Of a stretch of 64,000 nt of DNA, positions 1 to 11,261 are shown piece after piece. This DNA comes from Rugalucina vietnamica. Taxonomy: Eukaryota > Mollusca > Bivalvia > Lucinida > Lucinidae. The position numbers and the translations under genes are program-made. The DNA is taken from the NCBI GenBank assembly GCA_964017185.1, contig OZ024877.1, positions 61,964,711 to 62,028,710 of the forward strand. The letters run 5' to 3'. The notes beneath the pieces were generated by a model. The model worked only from the letters and a program-made list of their open reading frames with translations. It was not told the DNA's origin and searched no databases. Numbering within the stretch: the stretch's first letter is position 1; the number at the start of each line of letters is the position of its first letter.

Positions 1-1020
1 AATAAAGAAGTCTTAATTTCGCCGTTTTTTTTTTCTTTCCTAAACACAACAATTTGGTTAAAGTTTGAAAGGCAACCATTTTGTGATAAAGAGAAATTCG
101 TTTTCACTTTCAGCCTGCCCGTCCGTCCGTTCACTCGTACAAAGACTCAGTTATAGCCCATAAAAGTGTTTTGTAATTTCTGCAAATCCTCAAACCCGTC
201 GCAAGTTAGAGCAATTGTTGGTTTCTGAGTGGGCTAACATTCCACAAAATGTAAAAAAATCACGTCCTACCCATTGCGACAGCGCTGTTTATCGGTGGTA
301 CGAGCTAATGGGGGAGACACTAAATATTAATTTGTTTAGATGAATTGAACTGATAGATTCAAAGTGCAGCTTACTTGCCCTTTTGGGAAACTTACTTAAG
401 CAGTGGATTTCAATTATTGATAAAATTCTCTCTATCACACAACAAAATTGTTCTGCTAATCATTTTATAACGTTATGTACGATTTGCCCTTGTCTAACAC
501 TACCGTTGTTTTCAACACGTTTATCCAGACTTTTCGAATCATGGGTGTGCTATCAAAAGCTTAATAAATTTCGACAGAATAAACCGATCGCAATGAAATT
601 TCACCACATTATTTTAAAATGATGTATCTTATCATGCATCGAATTTGAACATTTTCGGTCGATTCGTTTTTGAAATATTCTTAAAAATCTTACTAGGTGC
701 GTTGGAAATTTGGTTAAGTATATTGAAAGAGAAGTCAATTAAAACCTTAAACATACTTATTTCAGTCTTACACCAGTATTATTGAAAGTTGTCGTTAATC
801 AGTAATGCGATTTGCATGACCTAACATGTAATGGATCTATGTGAAAATTTTCATATTCACGAAGCGATTGAACCAAGGGCATCAATCAATCTATCTGTCT
901 ATCCATATAAGTCAGAACTTAATGATCTATCCCGTGTAATATCTGTCGAATCCTAGACTTTGCTCCTTTAAAGTTTGTCATTGTGATTAATTTATTGCTT
1001 TGGTGAATGATCATAGATAA
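1..1020. other. AT-rich non-coding stretch
   Basis: I see no exon, RNA gene or clear mobile element here. Open frames are short and lack recognisable motifs. The missing 3' exons of the EHD-like gene (minus strand) would lie in this direction, but I could not identify one. Confidence 0.5.
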
Positions 1021-1990
1021 CCATTTATATGCAAATTAGATAGTTTGCATATTCATGGTATTCAAATTAGATAATTTGCACAGTGTGAAAAGTTCTGTAA
1101 ATACACATTTTTTTAGTTAATGCTTGTTCAATATTCTATAGCAGACAGGAACTGAGTTAAGAGAGTGTTGTGGTAAACATTATTAATTTTATTTTCTGTA
1201 TTTTCTAAAGTTTTCATTAATATTCATGAATATGCAAATCAGAAATCTTGCATAACCAACAATGGCTTAGCATAACGTTGACAGAGATTGGTATTGATGA
1301 CATTGGACAAGTGAGGTACCTTTACATCTGTGAGGCACTATACTTTTTTATTCTATTCATTAATTTCTGATGAAGCGCATGTGTTTTCATCAATATTCAT
1401 GAATATGCAATTTTTATATTTTGCGTATTGAATGCAGATTAGGTTATAAAGCTGAGCCGAAGCATTACTTAATAATAGTATTTTGACAATGTTACTATTT
1501 GAATATGAGTTCTTACTTTTTTTTAATTCTATTCATTGGAACTGCAGTATGGGTGGCTATGGAAACCATGAACATATGCATTATCCACATGCACTTATGC
1601 AGCATTTGTGGTTGTTAATTTTTCTCTCTTTTTGCATAAAGGAGGTCCCTCTAATTATAATGTTTCAGTGATGTACTTTTGAAAGTATGTAACAAAGATA
1701 TAAATATCACAAGTCAACCCATAAACGGATATGAATTAAGTCTCTTCTTTGTCTTGTTTTTCATATTTTAATATTCATGAATATCGAAATGAGACACTTT
1801 TCTGTAATGGCAATTGAATATATTGACTTGTTCAGAAGTATCATTGATGCAATAGTAACAAATCATGATATGGTTTGATCTTAAATTGATTTAGTTATGA
1901 AGTTCTAACAGACTTACTTTTTTCAAATTGATTTCAGTGTTTTCATTAATATTAATGAATATGCAAATTAAATATAGTTTGCATAATAAC
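1020..1990. repeat. Degenerate ~180-bp repeat with ATTCATGAAT-ATGCAAAT core
   Basis: A core of TTTTCATTAATATTCATGAA followed by TATGCAAAT recurs at 1211-1240, 1384-1410, 1759-1793 and 1940-1970, with a weaker copy near 1045-1075. Spacing is about 175-190 bp or twice that, so this looks like an eroded tandem array. The core joins a palindrome (ATATTCATGAATAT) to an ATGCAAAT octamer. The same core recurs at 7217-8078. Confidence 0.6.
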
Positions 1991-2327
1991 ACCAATAAAT
2001 GTTTAAGCTCTAAATTGATACCGATTTCAGTAGCCTACATCAAGTAAAAGCCGAGATATGATCAATTTTTTCATCAGCTGATATATCTATATTGAAATTG
2101 CTTAAAATGGGTCATGACCTTTGACCAAGGTCATTCCTATGAGAAAGGTCATACACATTTTTTACCATTATTTTCACGAAGAGCAATGGCTAGGCTATAT
2201 TTCACACCATTGTCACTCAGCTCGGATGGGGGCCATTTTTGGCCTCTAATGCACGTCCTCCTTTTAATTGCGCATATTACCGCTCATTTTCATGTTATTT
2301 GACATTAAATCCGACTTAACGTAATTT

Positions 2328-2480
2328 TGGAACAGCCAAAACGTCAAAGTTTCGCGCCTAACGTCATGTCGATACGCGACCAACGTCAGGACAACAAGAG
2401 TAAACAAACAACGTCACTGGCTGGTTTTGACGTCGCCCCGCCCACAGGCGTGGCCTCTAGATCACGTGACTTGATGTTTT
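2328..2480. promoter_or_regulatory. CRE-rich, GC-box/E-box promoter-like island
   Basis: In otherwise AT-rich DNA this stretch has four ACGTCA half-sites (2341, 2361, 2383, 2411), a TGACGTC (2428), a GC box CCCCGCCCA (2436) and the E-box TCACGTGA (2462-2469), with ATTGG (an inverted CCAAT) just to the right. The composition is that of a CREB/ATF- and USF/TFE-type promoter. I cannot tell which gene or direction it serves, as no first exon is obvious on either side. Confidence 0.4.
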
Positions 2481-2590
2481 TCATTGGGAAATGAAGAACA
2501 TCAAGAAAGCGGATACTTTCATCTGGGGCGAGTGCAATAAAAATGTAAATATTTGGAGATATAATTTGTGTGAAATGTGGTTTGAATTAC

Positions 2591-3481
2591 CTGTGTTTTT
2601 CTTGCTCTTGAGGCAACATAGTCCAACTTTTCACTGAGTAGTTCTGTTTTCCTGGATATCGTTGTTAGTTCATTATCTAGAGAAAACTTTGCAAGTACTA
2701 ATGTAGGCAATGGCTTGTCTTGAATAATATCATTTTCGTTGATATGGCTTCCTTCATAGCCTACAAAAACCTCTGGTACTTCAGGGGTCTTCATTACCTG
2801 TCCTAGATTCCACAGAAGTGCATCATATATCCTTTGACAATTCAAATTATCAACCTTATTCAAAATGAATTTACACTTTCTCGGAAACTTTTTAAATAGC
2901 TCAAGTGTGCGCCCAAGCTCATCTGCAATGTCTAGTTTGTCAGGGTCAAACATGAATATTATTCTATCTGCTAGTATCCCGAGGTCATTGATAACATCCA
3001 TGAAATCATATCCACGTTTGACAGATTGGTCCCTTCTTGAAAGAACCCCAGGGGTATCAATGAATGTGACGCTTTCTAATAGCTTATTGGGAAGTCTGGA
3101 GCATTGGAAATGACTCAGGAATATTTCTCCAAACTTTGATAAAGAGTTGTAGCGTGACTGATCATTAATAAGCGTATTGCCTGGTTCTATTCCTTCGGCC
3201 TTGTCATGCAAAACAATAGTGAACTTGTCGGTGGTTGGTTCACGGCCAATTTGCATGCCAGGGAAGTCTGCTCCGAGGCAGTTCCGAATAAAGGTTGTTT
3301 TACCTGTAGAATATTGTCCAATAAGCAAAAATACTGGCTTTGTGTCAAAAAATGAATTGCTGAGTTTTGCAGAGACTAACTCGTGAAACTTGCAATACTT
3401 TTCTAGAGGTAACAATTTCGTCTCATAAAGATTTTGAAGTTTTTGTCCAAGCTTTTGCCTTTTTCTAATTGTGGTTTCCAT
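2591..3481 (-). CDS. EH domain-containing (EHD)-like dynamin-family GTPase, G-domain exon (partial gene)
   Basis: This exon encodes 297 residues ending in phase 0. Seen directly: P-loop GQYSTGKT (residues 55-62), switch-like EPTTDKF (81-87), DTPG (142-145) and NKVD (208-211). The order and spacing match the EHD-type dynamin domain, as do the N-terminal LYETKLLPLE and FHEL motifs. EHD proteins are ATP-binding membrane-remodelling proteins of endocytic recycling (family knowledge). The exon has a good acceptor (TTTGTTTTAG, ending 3492) ten bases before the ATG at 3481 and a GTAATT donor starting at 2590; reading on past the donor gives unrelated residues and a stop. The helical stalk and C-terminal EH domain are missing from the window and presumably lie left of position 1. 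The protein may instead begin in an upstream exon (10710-10789), which joins in frame. Sarcalumenin-like proteins are a less likely alternative. Confidence 0.85.
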
Positions 3482-3951
3482 GGCTACCAACCTAAAACAA
3501 ATAACGAGATTATGTGGTTAGACTAGAGCCCTCAATTAAAAAGGACATAAAGTAATTGTATCTTTTGTGACGGGATAGCCTCCCTTGGATATACGCAAAT
3601 TTCAAACTCGAGACTTTGTGAATCGAGTAAGTGTTGGGTATATAGCGCAGTAAATAAAAATAATTGTTAGATCCTTTGGAAGCAGTAAAAATACAAAGCT
3701 AGAAGATGGGCCATATTGTACAATTTCGGGTAATGAACCTTCATCAGTGACCCTTTGTAAAACTGGCAGCGAAAGCCAGACATTTTGCTGCAATTTCAAG
3801 AATTTACATCTGTGTAGTCTAAATCAAAGACTCAAATTCCCAAAGGAGCCAAAAAATCAAAATACTGTTAAGAAGATGATTCTTAACATATAAAAATTGA
3901 AATACTTCATATATATTCACTGATCCCAAAGGATCAAAAGAAAAATATAGC

Positions 3952-4031
3952 GCAGTAAACCACCCTTGGTGGATGAGCATACTTTTCCACCGACGGGGTT
4001 TGCTGTGGCTTGGCTCGGCTGCTCGTTACAC
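3952..4031. repeat. Dispersed repeat (pair with 11098-11172)
   Basis: Both copies read GTAA-ACCACCCTTG, then CTTTTCCAC-CGA-GGG/TGG, then TTGCTGTGGCTTGGCTCGGCT or a shortened form, then CGTTACACT. Two dispersed copies with internal indels indicate an old interspersed repeat of unknown class. Confidence 0.45.
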
Positions 4032-4239
4032 TTTATTAAAGTGTATTTCATACGAATAATATGGTCCTTAATTTACAGAGGATAACATGGTATTTGTTCA
4101 GAACACAACAAACAATTTTAGTACATGTATATACAGAGATAGAATTATATCATCTATTGCGAGTGTGCTTCTCAACCATCACCACTAGATGGTTGGGTTA
4201 AAGTGAGCAATGATTAAGAAACAGTGCAACCACATTACG

Positions 4240-4515
4240 AAAACTTGCCCATGCAATATGCAGAGATTTTTTCACCTGTAAAAATTGAAAATTTCATCAG
4301 AAAAAAGTTTGATATTTTTCTTATTTTTGCTCAAAACATAGATTGTGGGTACACGTAAGAACCGCCTCGACGAAGCGGTTCTAACGAGTACCCACAATCT
4401 ATGTATTGGATCAAAAATAAGAAAAATAGGTATACCATTGCAAACCCCTGTTTTACTACAGTGTATATAAAAGTGGGGTTTAAGGGGGTGTATATTGCAC
4501 GGACATGTTTTCCAG
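4240..4515 (+). repeat. Interspersed element with conserved ACATAGATTGTGGGTAC hairpin, copy 1
   Basis: Arms ACATAGATTGTGGGTAC (about 4338-4354) and GTACCCACAATCTATGT enclose a second hairpin (AGAACCGC/GCGGTTCT). Outside them, TTGCTCAAA/GATCAAAAATAAG extend the dyad. Shared flanks (AACTTGCCCATGCAATAT on one side, TGCACGGACATGTTTTCC on the other) recur in the copies at 10350-10530 and, inverted, 21285-21520, which defines a dispersed family of at least 280 bp. Confidence 0.6.
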
Positions 4516-4544
4516 ATGCAGAACAAACGTCCTACCTAAAAACT

Positions 4545-4650
4545 CAAGATACGAAAAAGCCAAATTGACAATCAGGTACCGATACAAAAAGAACTTATAG
4601 TAGCTGAGTGAGCAGCTATTCTTTAAAGGTGTCCACTCAGTCATATATTT
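4545..4650. repeat. Dispersed repeat (pair with 12640-12755)
   Basis: Blocks AATTGACAATCAGGTACC, GAGTGAGCAGCTATT and GGTGTCCACTCAGT recur in the same order at 12640-12755 (ACAATCAGGCACTTATACC, GAATGAGCAGCTATT, GGTGGCCACTCAGT). Class unknown. Confidence 0.5.
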
Positions 4651-4699
4651 GACGAATAGGCAGCCATCCAATCAATCATTTGAGGCTTATTTTCACTTA

Positions 4700-5985
4700 A
4701 GATGGCAAAATTGAGTAGAAGCAATTTGTTGTCATAAACATATTAATTGATGTATGCCTGAAGCCATAGGGGCGGATGCCATGTCCAGATTTGCCTATTA
4801 AGGTCAGAAATTAGGTCAAAGTTCAATGAGTGCAAAAGTTAAGAAACGTTAACACAGCTGAATATACAAGTATAATCATGGCCAAACGTAGTGATTTGAA
4901 TGCTGAGACTTGGTATACTAGTGGCTAAATAATAAACTAAGGGGTTGTACATGACACTTTATCAAGCATGTTTGTCTGAACCAGGGTATAGAAGGTCAAA
5001 AGGTCAATAAGTGCAATTTAGCAACTTTTCAGAGAAATACACCAATGTTCATTAGAATGATGGAAAATCTTTGGCTTAAACTCCTTTTATTGAGGAATCT
5101 ATAATAAATTTGTTGAAACAAACACATTTAAAACATCACTGAATAGGTAGCTCAGCCTCAGACATTTATTTTGAAATTGCATTTACCATTTTCATAACAA
5201 CACATTAGCTAAAATGGTAAACTTCTTTTAAATAGTTCGCCATGAACCCAACATTGCAGTACAATAGTGTCTATAAAAATACTTCTACAGAAATAAATTC
5301 ACATAGATATCCTGATTTATAGTCCAGATGTTGCAGTTGACATTCATGGGCAATTCAAGATGACCGCCAAATTACAAGATGGCTGCCAAAATAAGGGTTT
5401 TTGATAGAAATTCAGACATGGACTGTGGGATAAAATCTAAACATATGGCATTTAAAGTGGAGAATACATAAAACTAATATTTAAATAATTTTGAAATAAG
5501 CTATAAGCTCATCTTGAGAGCCTTCAACGAGCTGTGCATTTTAGTTAACACAAATAAACACAATGGCATGAATTCACTTTTATATAATTGTTATCTGCAT
5601 TTCACTGACACTGAATGTTTTAAATTTATGTACACATTATGGAAGGCGCGGATATTGACCGAGGTGGAGGAAACCGGAGAATCTGGGAAAACCACCAATC
5701 TAAGATGGGCGACTACTACCCTGCCACATCCCTTGATCCGCGAAAACGAGACATGGACTGTTTTGAAGATATTGGATAGGGTTTACGGGCAGGGATATGG
5801 TAGGATAGGCTCAGATTAGGATAGGGCAAAGTATGAATGGTATGTGGCACTGTGTTTTAAAGCTGTTTGTATTTATAGAGACTTCCAACGGTAATATGGG
5901 GATGGTGAATGTTTGGTTTGGTTATGCTTTGATGGAACCAGGCAACATTTTTTCAGCCATGTTGTAAGAAAGCCACAACATTTTG
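4700..5985. other. Non-coding stretch, no gene supported
   Basis: The only stretch of note is a 47-codon frame at 5639-5779, higher in GC than its surroundings, whose product I do not recognise; it has no convincing splice sites and may be old repeat. The rest is AT-rich intergenic or intronic DNA. Confidence 0.4.
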
Positions 5986-5989
5986 CTGA

Positions 5990-6190
5990 TGAGCTAGGAC
6001 TTTAAAGTGTCTTGATTGCTCTGGTACTCTACTACCAGGCTACCACACTCCCCTGGTATATGGTAGGTTAAGGAAAAGTGGGTTTGTATATTGTAACAGG
6101 TGAAAAAGTTACTGTTTTTACCGTTTGCCTCGAGCGAGTATTGAACCAGGACGTGATAAGCCAACACTCTACTACATTGCTGTAAAGCCA
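5990..6190 (-). mobile_element. Degenerate tRNA-derived SINE-like fragments
   Basis: On the minus strand the right part has a box B-like CTGGTTCAATAC (about 6137-6148) after a GTAGTAGAGTG arm. The left part has GGGAGTGTGGTAGCCTGGTA, similar to the 5' end of the SINE heads at 25.2 and 26.1 kb. Both halves look like decayed tRNA heads. Low confidence because neither head is complete. Confidence 0.3.
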
Positions 6191-6199
6191 ACTTGTACA

Positions 6200-7200
6200 G
6201 CAAACCAGTACAAATGTGCATTTTGTCTGAGACCACTGCATAATATATTACGCTCCCATTTCAGATCCGTCAACGAATCTCTACTTTACTATGTGTACAT
6301 CTTTCGATATCGTATTCAACTGGACATTCTCTGATCTATTTGTTTGATCACCTAATGTAACAGGTCAACTTTTGCCAATGATTACAATTAGAGATAGGCG
6401 GGGTACAGCAGGGGTGGGTGTGGATGCTAAAGATAAGACTTGCATCTTCTAGTAACTATGTACAAAAACTTTTGGGCTTAGTTTTGTAGTATTTGGAATG
6501 TTGGGTTTGTGAACAAGTTAATGTTGTTGGTTCAATTTTTGTGTGTTTACTTGTACTGTAGGAGAGTATTCTACTTTGGGCCTCATAATATTTCGTGGTT
6601 ATATGAGGTAGTGTTGCACAATGGAAGTGGTATTGGCCGACTCGGTGACAGGTTTCTATAATCTTTGCCTACTTGTACCTTTTTTTCTGTAATGCTTGTC
6701 AGTGGCATCCGACTTTCATTGTCTGGGTATGGTGCACTGCATTGTTTGTAATCAAGGTCAATTTTACTTAAGTGTTAACGTACATAATGCCAGAGCCCCT
6801 TTCCTCCATATGCAAATTGCCGATGGTCTTAAAAAGACAGGACATATTTTGTCCTTCCAGGGTATGCCCTCTGAAATCACTACATCAAGGATTTGACAGC
6901 TAAAATTATACATTCTACATGCAAAGATTTACGCCTGGCTAGAATAGAGCCTGCATTAGAGTTGGTATTTTGTAACACAAAAAACTTGAACCATACTCCC
7001 GAGCTAAACTTACATCCAGTTATCTCAAGTTAACCAATATAAAAAAGATCTGGCTGTGTAAAAACATTTTGACATCTGTGTAGATAGCTCATTTTGCTAG
7101 TACATTTCTATAAAGATAATGATCAGTGTTTCTTCAAATGGAGCTCTGATAGGAGGCATGTGATTTTCTATGTATAACGCCTTTATATGTACATAATTTC
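6200..7200. other. Non-coding stretch, no gene supported
   Basis: AT-rich. A short stretch near 6660-6690, read in reverse, resembles the AAAAAGGTACAAGTAGGCAAAGAT segment at 12588-12612, suggesting another old dispersed repeat. Nothing else is recognisable. Confidence 0.4.
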
Positions 7201-8760
7201 CCTCTAAATTTGAAAGGTTTTGTTAATATTCATTAAACAAAAATTCAAATTATATATATATTGTAGCTTTTTAGGGCTTTTGGGTGCCGAGATTCACGTC
7301 ATTCTGTAGGTTTACCTGTTTAATTTTTCCACTTTTCATTCCCATTTATAAAGTTTTCATTAAAATTCATGAAATTGAAAATCAGATCGTTCTTATATCA
7401 GACTTTAGGGTCGTAGTACATTGCCAAAGCATTCATTTGATACTTATTTCTACAACAGCTCTGGTTCAAGTGATTTTGTACGTATACCCACTATTTTTTC
7501 CAAGGCTTTTCTCTGATTTCTTGTGTGTTTTATTTTCATCAATAAGCAAATTCAGTGATTTGAAAAATAGCTATTAAGGTTAAATTGTCAGGACCATTCA
7601 TCACTATCACACCAATTATAGTATTCTAGAGCATCCTATTGTTGGTATATGAATATTTTTGTGAGTACATCCTATTCTTTAGGGGGTGGAGGTGGAAACT
7701 CTGTAATTTTACATCATGCAAATGTGTTCATTGTTGAGGACAATATTTTATGGCATTAAGGCCGTTTCTCTGATCACACTGGCAGCCATGAGAATTGGTT
7801 TCAGAGATACAAGATAGATCATATAATCCATCATAAACCTTGCAATGGTGATAGTTTTCCCCTTGTTTTTACTCGATTTTCGACATTTTGATTAAAATTC
7901 ATGAATATGCAAATGAGATAATTTTCATTAACGCCCATGACATCAATAAATTTGTCAAATGACATTACTGGTTTAATAACAAAGTATTTCAATTATCGTT
8001 TGGGTCTGAAATTTATAGATTTTAGCGATTTTTCTGTCATTTTTAATGTTTTCATTATAATTCATGAATATGCAAATTAGATTACTAGCATTACTTACCA
8101 TTGGATGAAAGGGCAATGTCTAAGCTTTAAAACAAGACCAGGCTCAGTGGTCTAGGACAAGTAACAGCGGAGATATGACTATTTTTGTATGTCCACCCCT
8201 ATGCTCAAGAATCATGTCGACGGTTGCCATGGAAACCATGCATTTTTCATAGTGCAAAAAGAGTTTATCTTTGAGGACAAAAATTCTTAGCATTTCTGGG
8301 GTCCCAATGAACGATTTGGCACCCATGAAAAATTGTCATGGGGTGCCAGGTAGGTCAAATTAGCTCCAGGGGAATTTTTCGAATATCCTCGTAATTGTGC
8401 ACTCAAATGACCTTTAACCTTGCTAGGACATATGCTTAGCACTCTCATTTGTTATGCTATAAACGCCATACGCATAATAAGTGTATATAATGTAGTTTCG
8501 GTGAATATTTGTGGAAAATACAGCATAGGAATTACACTGAAAAGAGCTTTCATACATTTTCTTGTTATTTTGCACCCAGTTGAACTTTGACCTAATTCTG
8601 AGACCCAGGGCCATTTACAGACTTGGCATCCACCCCTATATGTCATAGTACATGTCTAGGAACAATATCAGCATGGATGCCAGCTTCTACCCCATTTTGC
8701 CATCTAAAGATTTTTTTCAAGGATTGGATGGCTGCCTAGAATGGAATTTCCCATCATTAT
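7200..8760. repeat. Second copy of the ATTCATGAAT-ATGCAAAT repeat region
   Basis: The core recurs at 7217-7242, 7353-7380, 7531-7555 (weak), 7886-7915 and 8048-8078. Non-core features also match the 1.0-2.3 kb region: CATGGAAACCATG followed by a GCAT-rich stretch, a CGGAGATATGA block after the last core, and AGGTCA/TGACCT motifs further on. It therefore looks like two diverged copies of one long repeat rather than chance. Confidence 0.5.
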
Positions 8761-8780
8761 CATTAGAGCGAGTCCTTTTT

Positions 8781-10315
8781 AGCTCACCTGAGCCGAAGGC
8801 TCACAGGTGAGCTTATAGTATACCCATGCTCCGGCGTCCGTCCGTCGTCCGTCCGTCCGTCCGTCGTCCGTCGTCCGTCGTCCACAATTTCAAAGATCTT
8901 CTCCTCTGAAACCGCTTGGCCAATCAAAGCCAAACTTCATGTGGAGCATCCTTAGGAAGGGGGAACGAAAGTTTATATAAATGGTCCAGGTCACATGACC
9001 AAGATGGCCGCCATGGCTATAAATAGCAAAAACCTTTAAAAATCTTCTTCTCCAGAACCAGTGGGCGGATTTCCACGAAACATGGTATGTAGCATTGGGG
9101 ACATGGGCCCATAATAGTTTATATAAATCATGACCCTAGGATGACCTTGACCTATTTTACGGCAAGGTCAACTTAGGTGGCCAATGCATTTGAATGGAAA
9201 AAAATGGTAAAATGCTATTTAATGGGTAAAACTTACTGGGAATAGGCAAATGGACAGAAGATTAATGTTAATGGAAAATTTTAGCCCCTGTGGGGTTGTC
9301 TGCCCCTGCCCCGGGGCTATATACATGTATATTTCCATAATAATGAAACATCTTCTCCCCTGAAACCGCTTGGCCAATCAAAGCCAAACTTCATATGGAG
9401 CATCCTTGGGAAGGGGGAAAACAAGTTTATATAAATGGTCAAGGTCACATGACCAAGATGGCTGCCATGGCTATAAATAGAAAAAAACCTTTAAAAATCT
9501 TCTTCTCCAGAACCAGAAGGCCAATGATTTTAAAACTTGGTGTGAAGCATCAGTGACTGGAGCTCTACAAAGTTTATATAAATCATGACCCTGGGATGAC
9601 CTTGACTTATTTTACGGCAAGGTCAACATAGGTCGCTCATGCATTTGAATGGGGAAAAGTTTTAAAATTTCATTTGTAGGGAAAAACTTGCAGGAAATGG
9701 GTAAATGGACTTAAGATTGATGATTCTGAAAAAATTTGGACCCCAGGGGTCTGTCTGCCCCCACCCCGGGGCAATGTACATTACAGCGATATTCAAAGAT
9801 CTTCTTCTCTGAAACTGCTTGGCCAATCAAAGCCAAACTTTATGAGGAGCATTGTTAGGAAGTGGGAATCAAAGTTTATATAAATGGTCAATGTCACATG
9901 ACCAAGATGGCCGCCATGGCTATAAATAGCAAAAACCTTCAAAAATCTTCTTCTCCAGAACCAGAAGGCCTATGATTTTGAAACTTGGCATGAAGCATCA
10001 GGCAATGAATCTCTACAAAGTTTATATAAATCATGACCCTTGGATGACCTTGACCTACTTTACGGCAAGGTCAACTTAGGTCGCCCATGCATTTGAATGG
10101 GGAAAATTGTTAAAATGTCATTTGAAGGGCAAAACTTGCAGTTAATTGGCAAATGGTCTGAAGTTTTATGATTTGAAAAAGAAATTGACTCCAGGGGTTG
10201 CTCTTACCCGGCCCTGGGGTTATATACATGAATATTACAATTCTAGTCATGCAAGTTTATTGGTATTTATCTCAGGTTTCAGGTGAGCGTTTACAGGACC
10301 ATTGGTCCTCTGGTT
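8781..10315 (+). mobile_element. Hairpin-ended non-autonomous element, AGCTCACCTG family
   Basis: The left end is a nested hairpin: AGCTCACCTG pairs with CAGGTGAGCT (8781-8813) and AGCC-GAA-GGCT lies inside, all preceded by a T-run. The right end is the hairpin AGGACC-ATT-GGTCCT (10295-10309) followed by CTGGTT. Between them lie a CGTCC microsatellite and three ~450-bp tandem units beginning near 8892, 9346 and 9794, each with CTTGGCCAATCAAAGCCAAA, GGTCACATGACCAAGATGG and GATGACCTTGACCTA-type blocks. No ORF for a transposase or RT is seen. I recognise this family from bivalve genomes; its transposition class is not established here. Confidence 0.8.
8830..8883. repeat. CGTCC/GTCCGTC microsatellite
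   Basis: Runs of CGTCCGTC and CGTCGTCC directly follow the left terminal hairpin of the 8781-10315 element, at the position where related elements also carry a GC-rich simple repeat. Confidence 0.85.
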
Positions 10316-10349
10316 CATATTTAGGGACGTCAAGGGTGATTTTGAAATT

Positions 10350-10530
10350 TTATTCAATTTTTCGATGAAAATTCTCTAAGCAAACAGAAAAGCTCCAGAT
10401 GGGACGACGCGTTTTGCGTGTTCCCACAATCTATGTTTTGGTGCAAAAATAAGAAAAAAAAATACGTATACCCCTGCATACCCCAGTTTTGCTATATATA
10501 TAAGGGAATAAACTTTGCACGGACATGTTA
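10350..10530 (+). repeat. Interspersed hairpin element, copy 2
   Basis: Shares CCCACAATCTATGTTTTGG, GCAAAAATAAGAAAAA, TATACCCCTGCATACCCC and TTGCACGGACATGTT with copy 1 (4240-4515). The left hairpin arm is degraded and replaced by a GACGCGTTTTGCGT stem. Confidence 0.55.
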
Positions 10531-10709
10531 AGCCCGGTATTGATTTATATTTCCGGGACCCCTTATCTCTAATCACAGTCATCGTCTGTCCAAAAAGGTT
10601 CCTAATGCAACGTCCCTTTATTACCACTAATGACAATCAATTCATACGAAAATAGTGCTTTAAAAGCAACAACTCAAACACCGCCTGTTTGAAACGTATT
10701 TCACCTTAC

Positions 10710-10789
10710 CTTGGATCTCCGTCCTGTTTAACCTCTCGAACGACAACAGTGCTGGCCACACACAGGCGTAGCAGATGGCGGCCCCACAT
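10710..10789 (-). CDS. Possible 5' coding exon (may belong to the EHD-like gene)
   Basis: On the minus strand an ATG at 10789 opens 26 codons (starting MWGRHLLRLC) that end, two bases into a codon, at a strong donor AAG|GTAAGG (intron begins 10709). The sequence is locally GC-rich. The phase fits the acceptor at 3492: joined, the frame runs through AGG-TTG-GTA-GCC into the ATG of the EHD-like exon. The encoded stretch is basic and hydrophobic with no acid until residue 19, resembling a mitochondrial presequence or membrane anchor. The in-frame join has a one-in-three chance probability, and the 7 kb intron is unverified. I do not recognise the peptide. Confidence 0.35.
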
Positions 10790-11097
10790 AACTAACAATA
10801 GATTTATCCACCATAAGAAAAATGTAACGTTTAACTTAAATATCAATAAAGTAAATATTCTTCCTGGTGATATTAAAGTATTCGCTTTCGTGTATAATGT
10901 CGATAATTTAGTACATAGCTATCAACAAAGGTCAAGTGCATACCTCGTGACGTCATAATATAAACATGCATATTCTTTGTACATAGCCACACATTATTCA
11001 AGAGTCTGAAGAGATCCTGCAGCAGCACGACGCCTTTCAAATACAATCTGCGAATTTCAAATTCGATAGGTTGTGAGATGGGTCAAGGTTGTACAAT

Positions 11098-11172
11098 TAA
11101 TATATAATGTAATGAACCACCCTTGCTTTTCCACTGAAGTGGTTAGGTGTTGCTGGCTCGGCTATACGTTAC
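11098..11172. repeat. Dispersed repeat (pair with 3952-4031)
   Basis: Shares ACCACCCTTG, CTTTTCCAC, GGCTCGGCT and CGTTACACT in order with 3952-4031, with a shorter middle part. Confidence 0.45.
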
Positions 11173-11261
11173 ACTGTTACAAAAATACGGCAGTGTTAGG
11201 AAAGAAAGAATAGAATGCTTGTAGCTTACACAAAAAAGATTCAAAATCCTAAACACAGACA

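Noticed and set aside
1-2590. Downstream EHD exons (stalk and EH domain)
   Set aside because: I scanned the minus strand for the expected continuation and EH-domain motifs and found no frame I could support.
5514-5819. 101-codon plus-strand frame with GESGKTT (resembling a P-loop)
   Set aside because: The motif lacks the surrounding strand-loop-helix pattern, nothing else in the frame matches a GTPase or ATPase, and an alternative frame is equally open.
8781-10315. Classification as a Helitron
   Set aside because: There is a 3' hairpin, but no clear 5' TC or 3' CTRR at a normal distance, and the A/T insertion site could not be confirmed, so I leave the class open.
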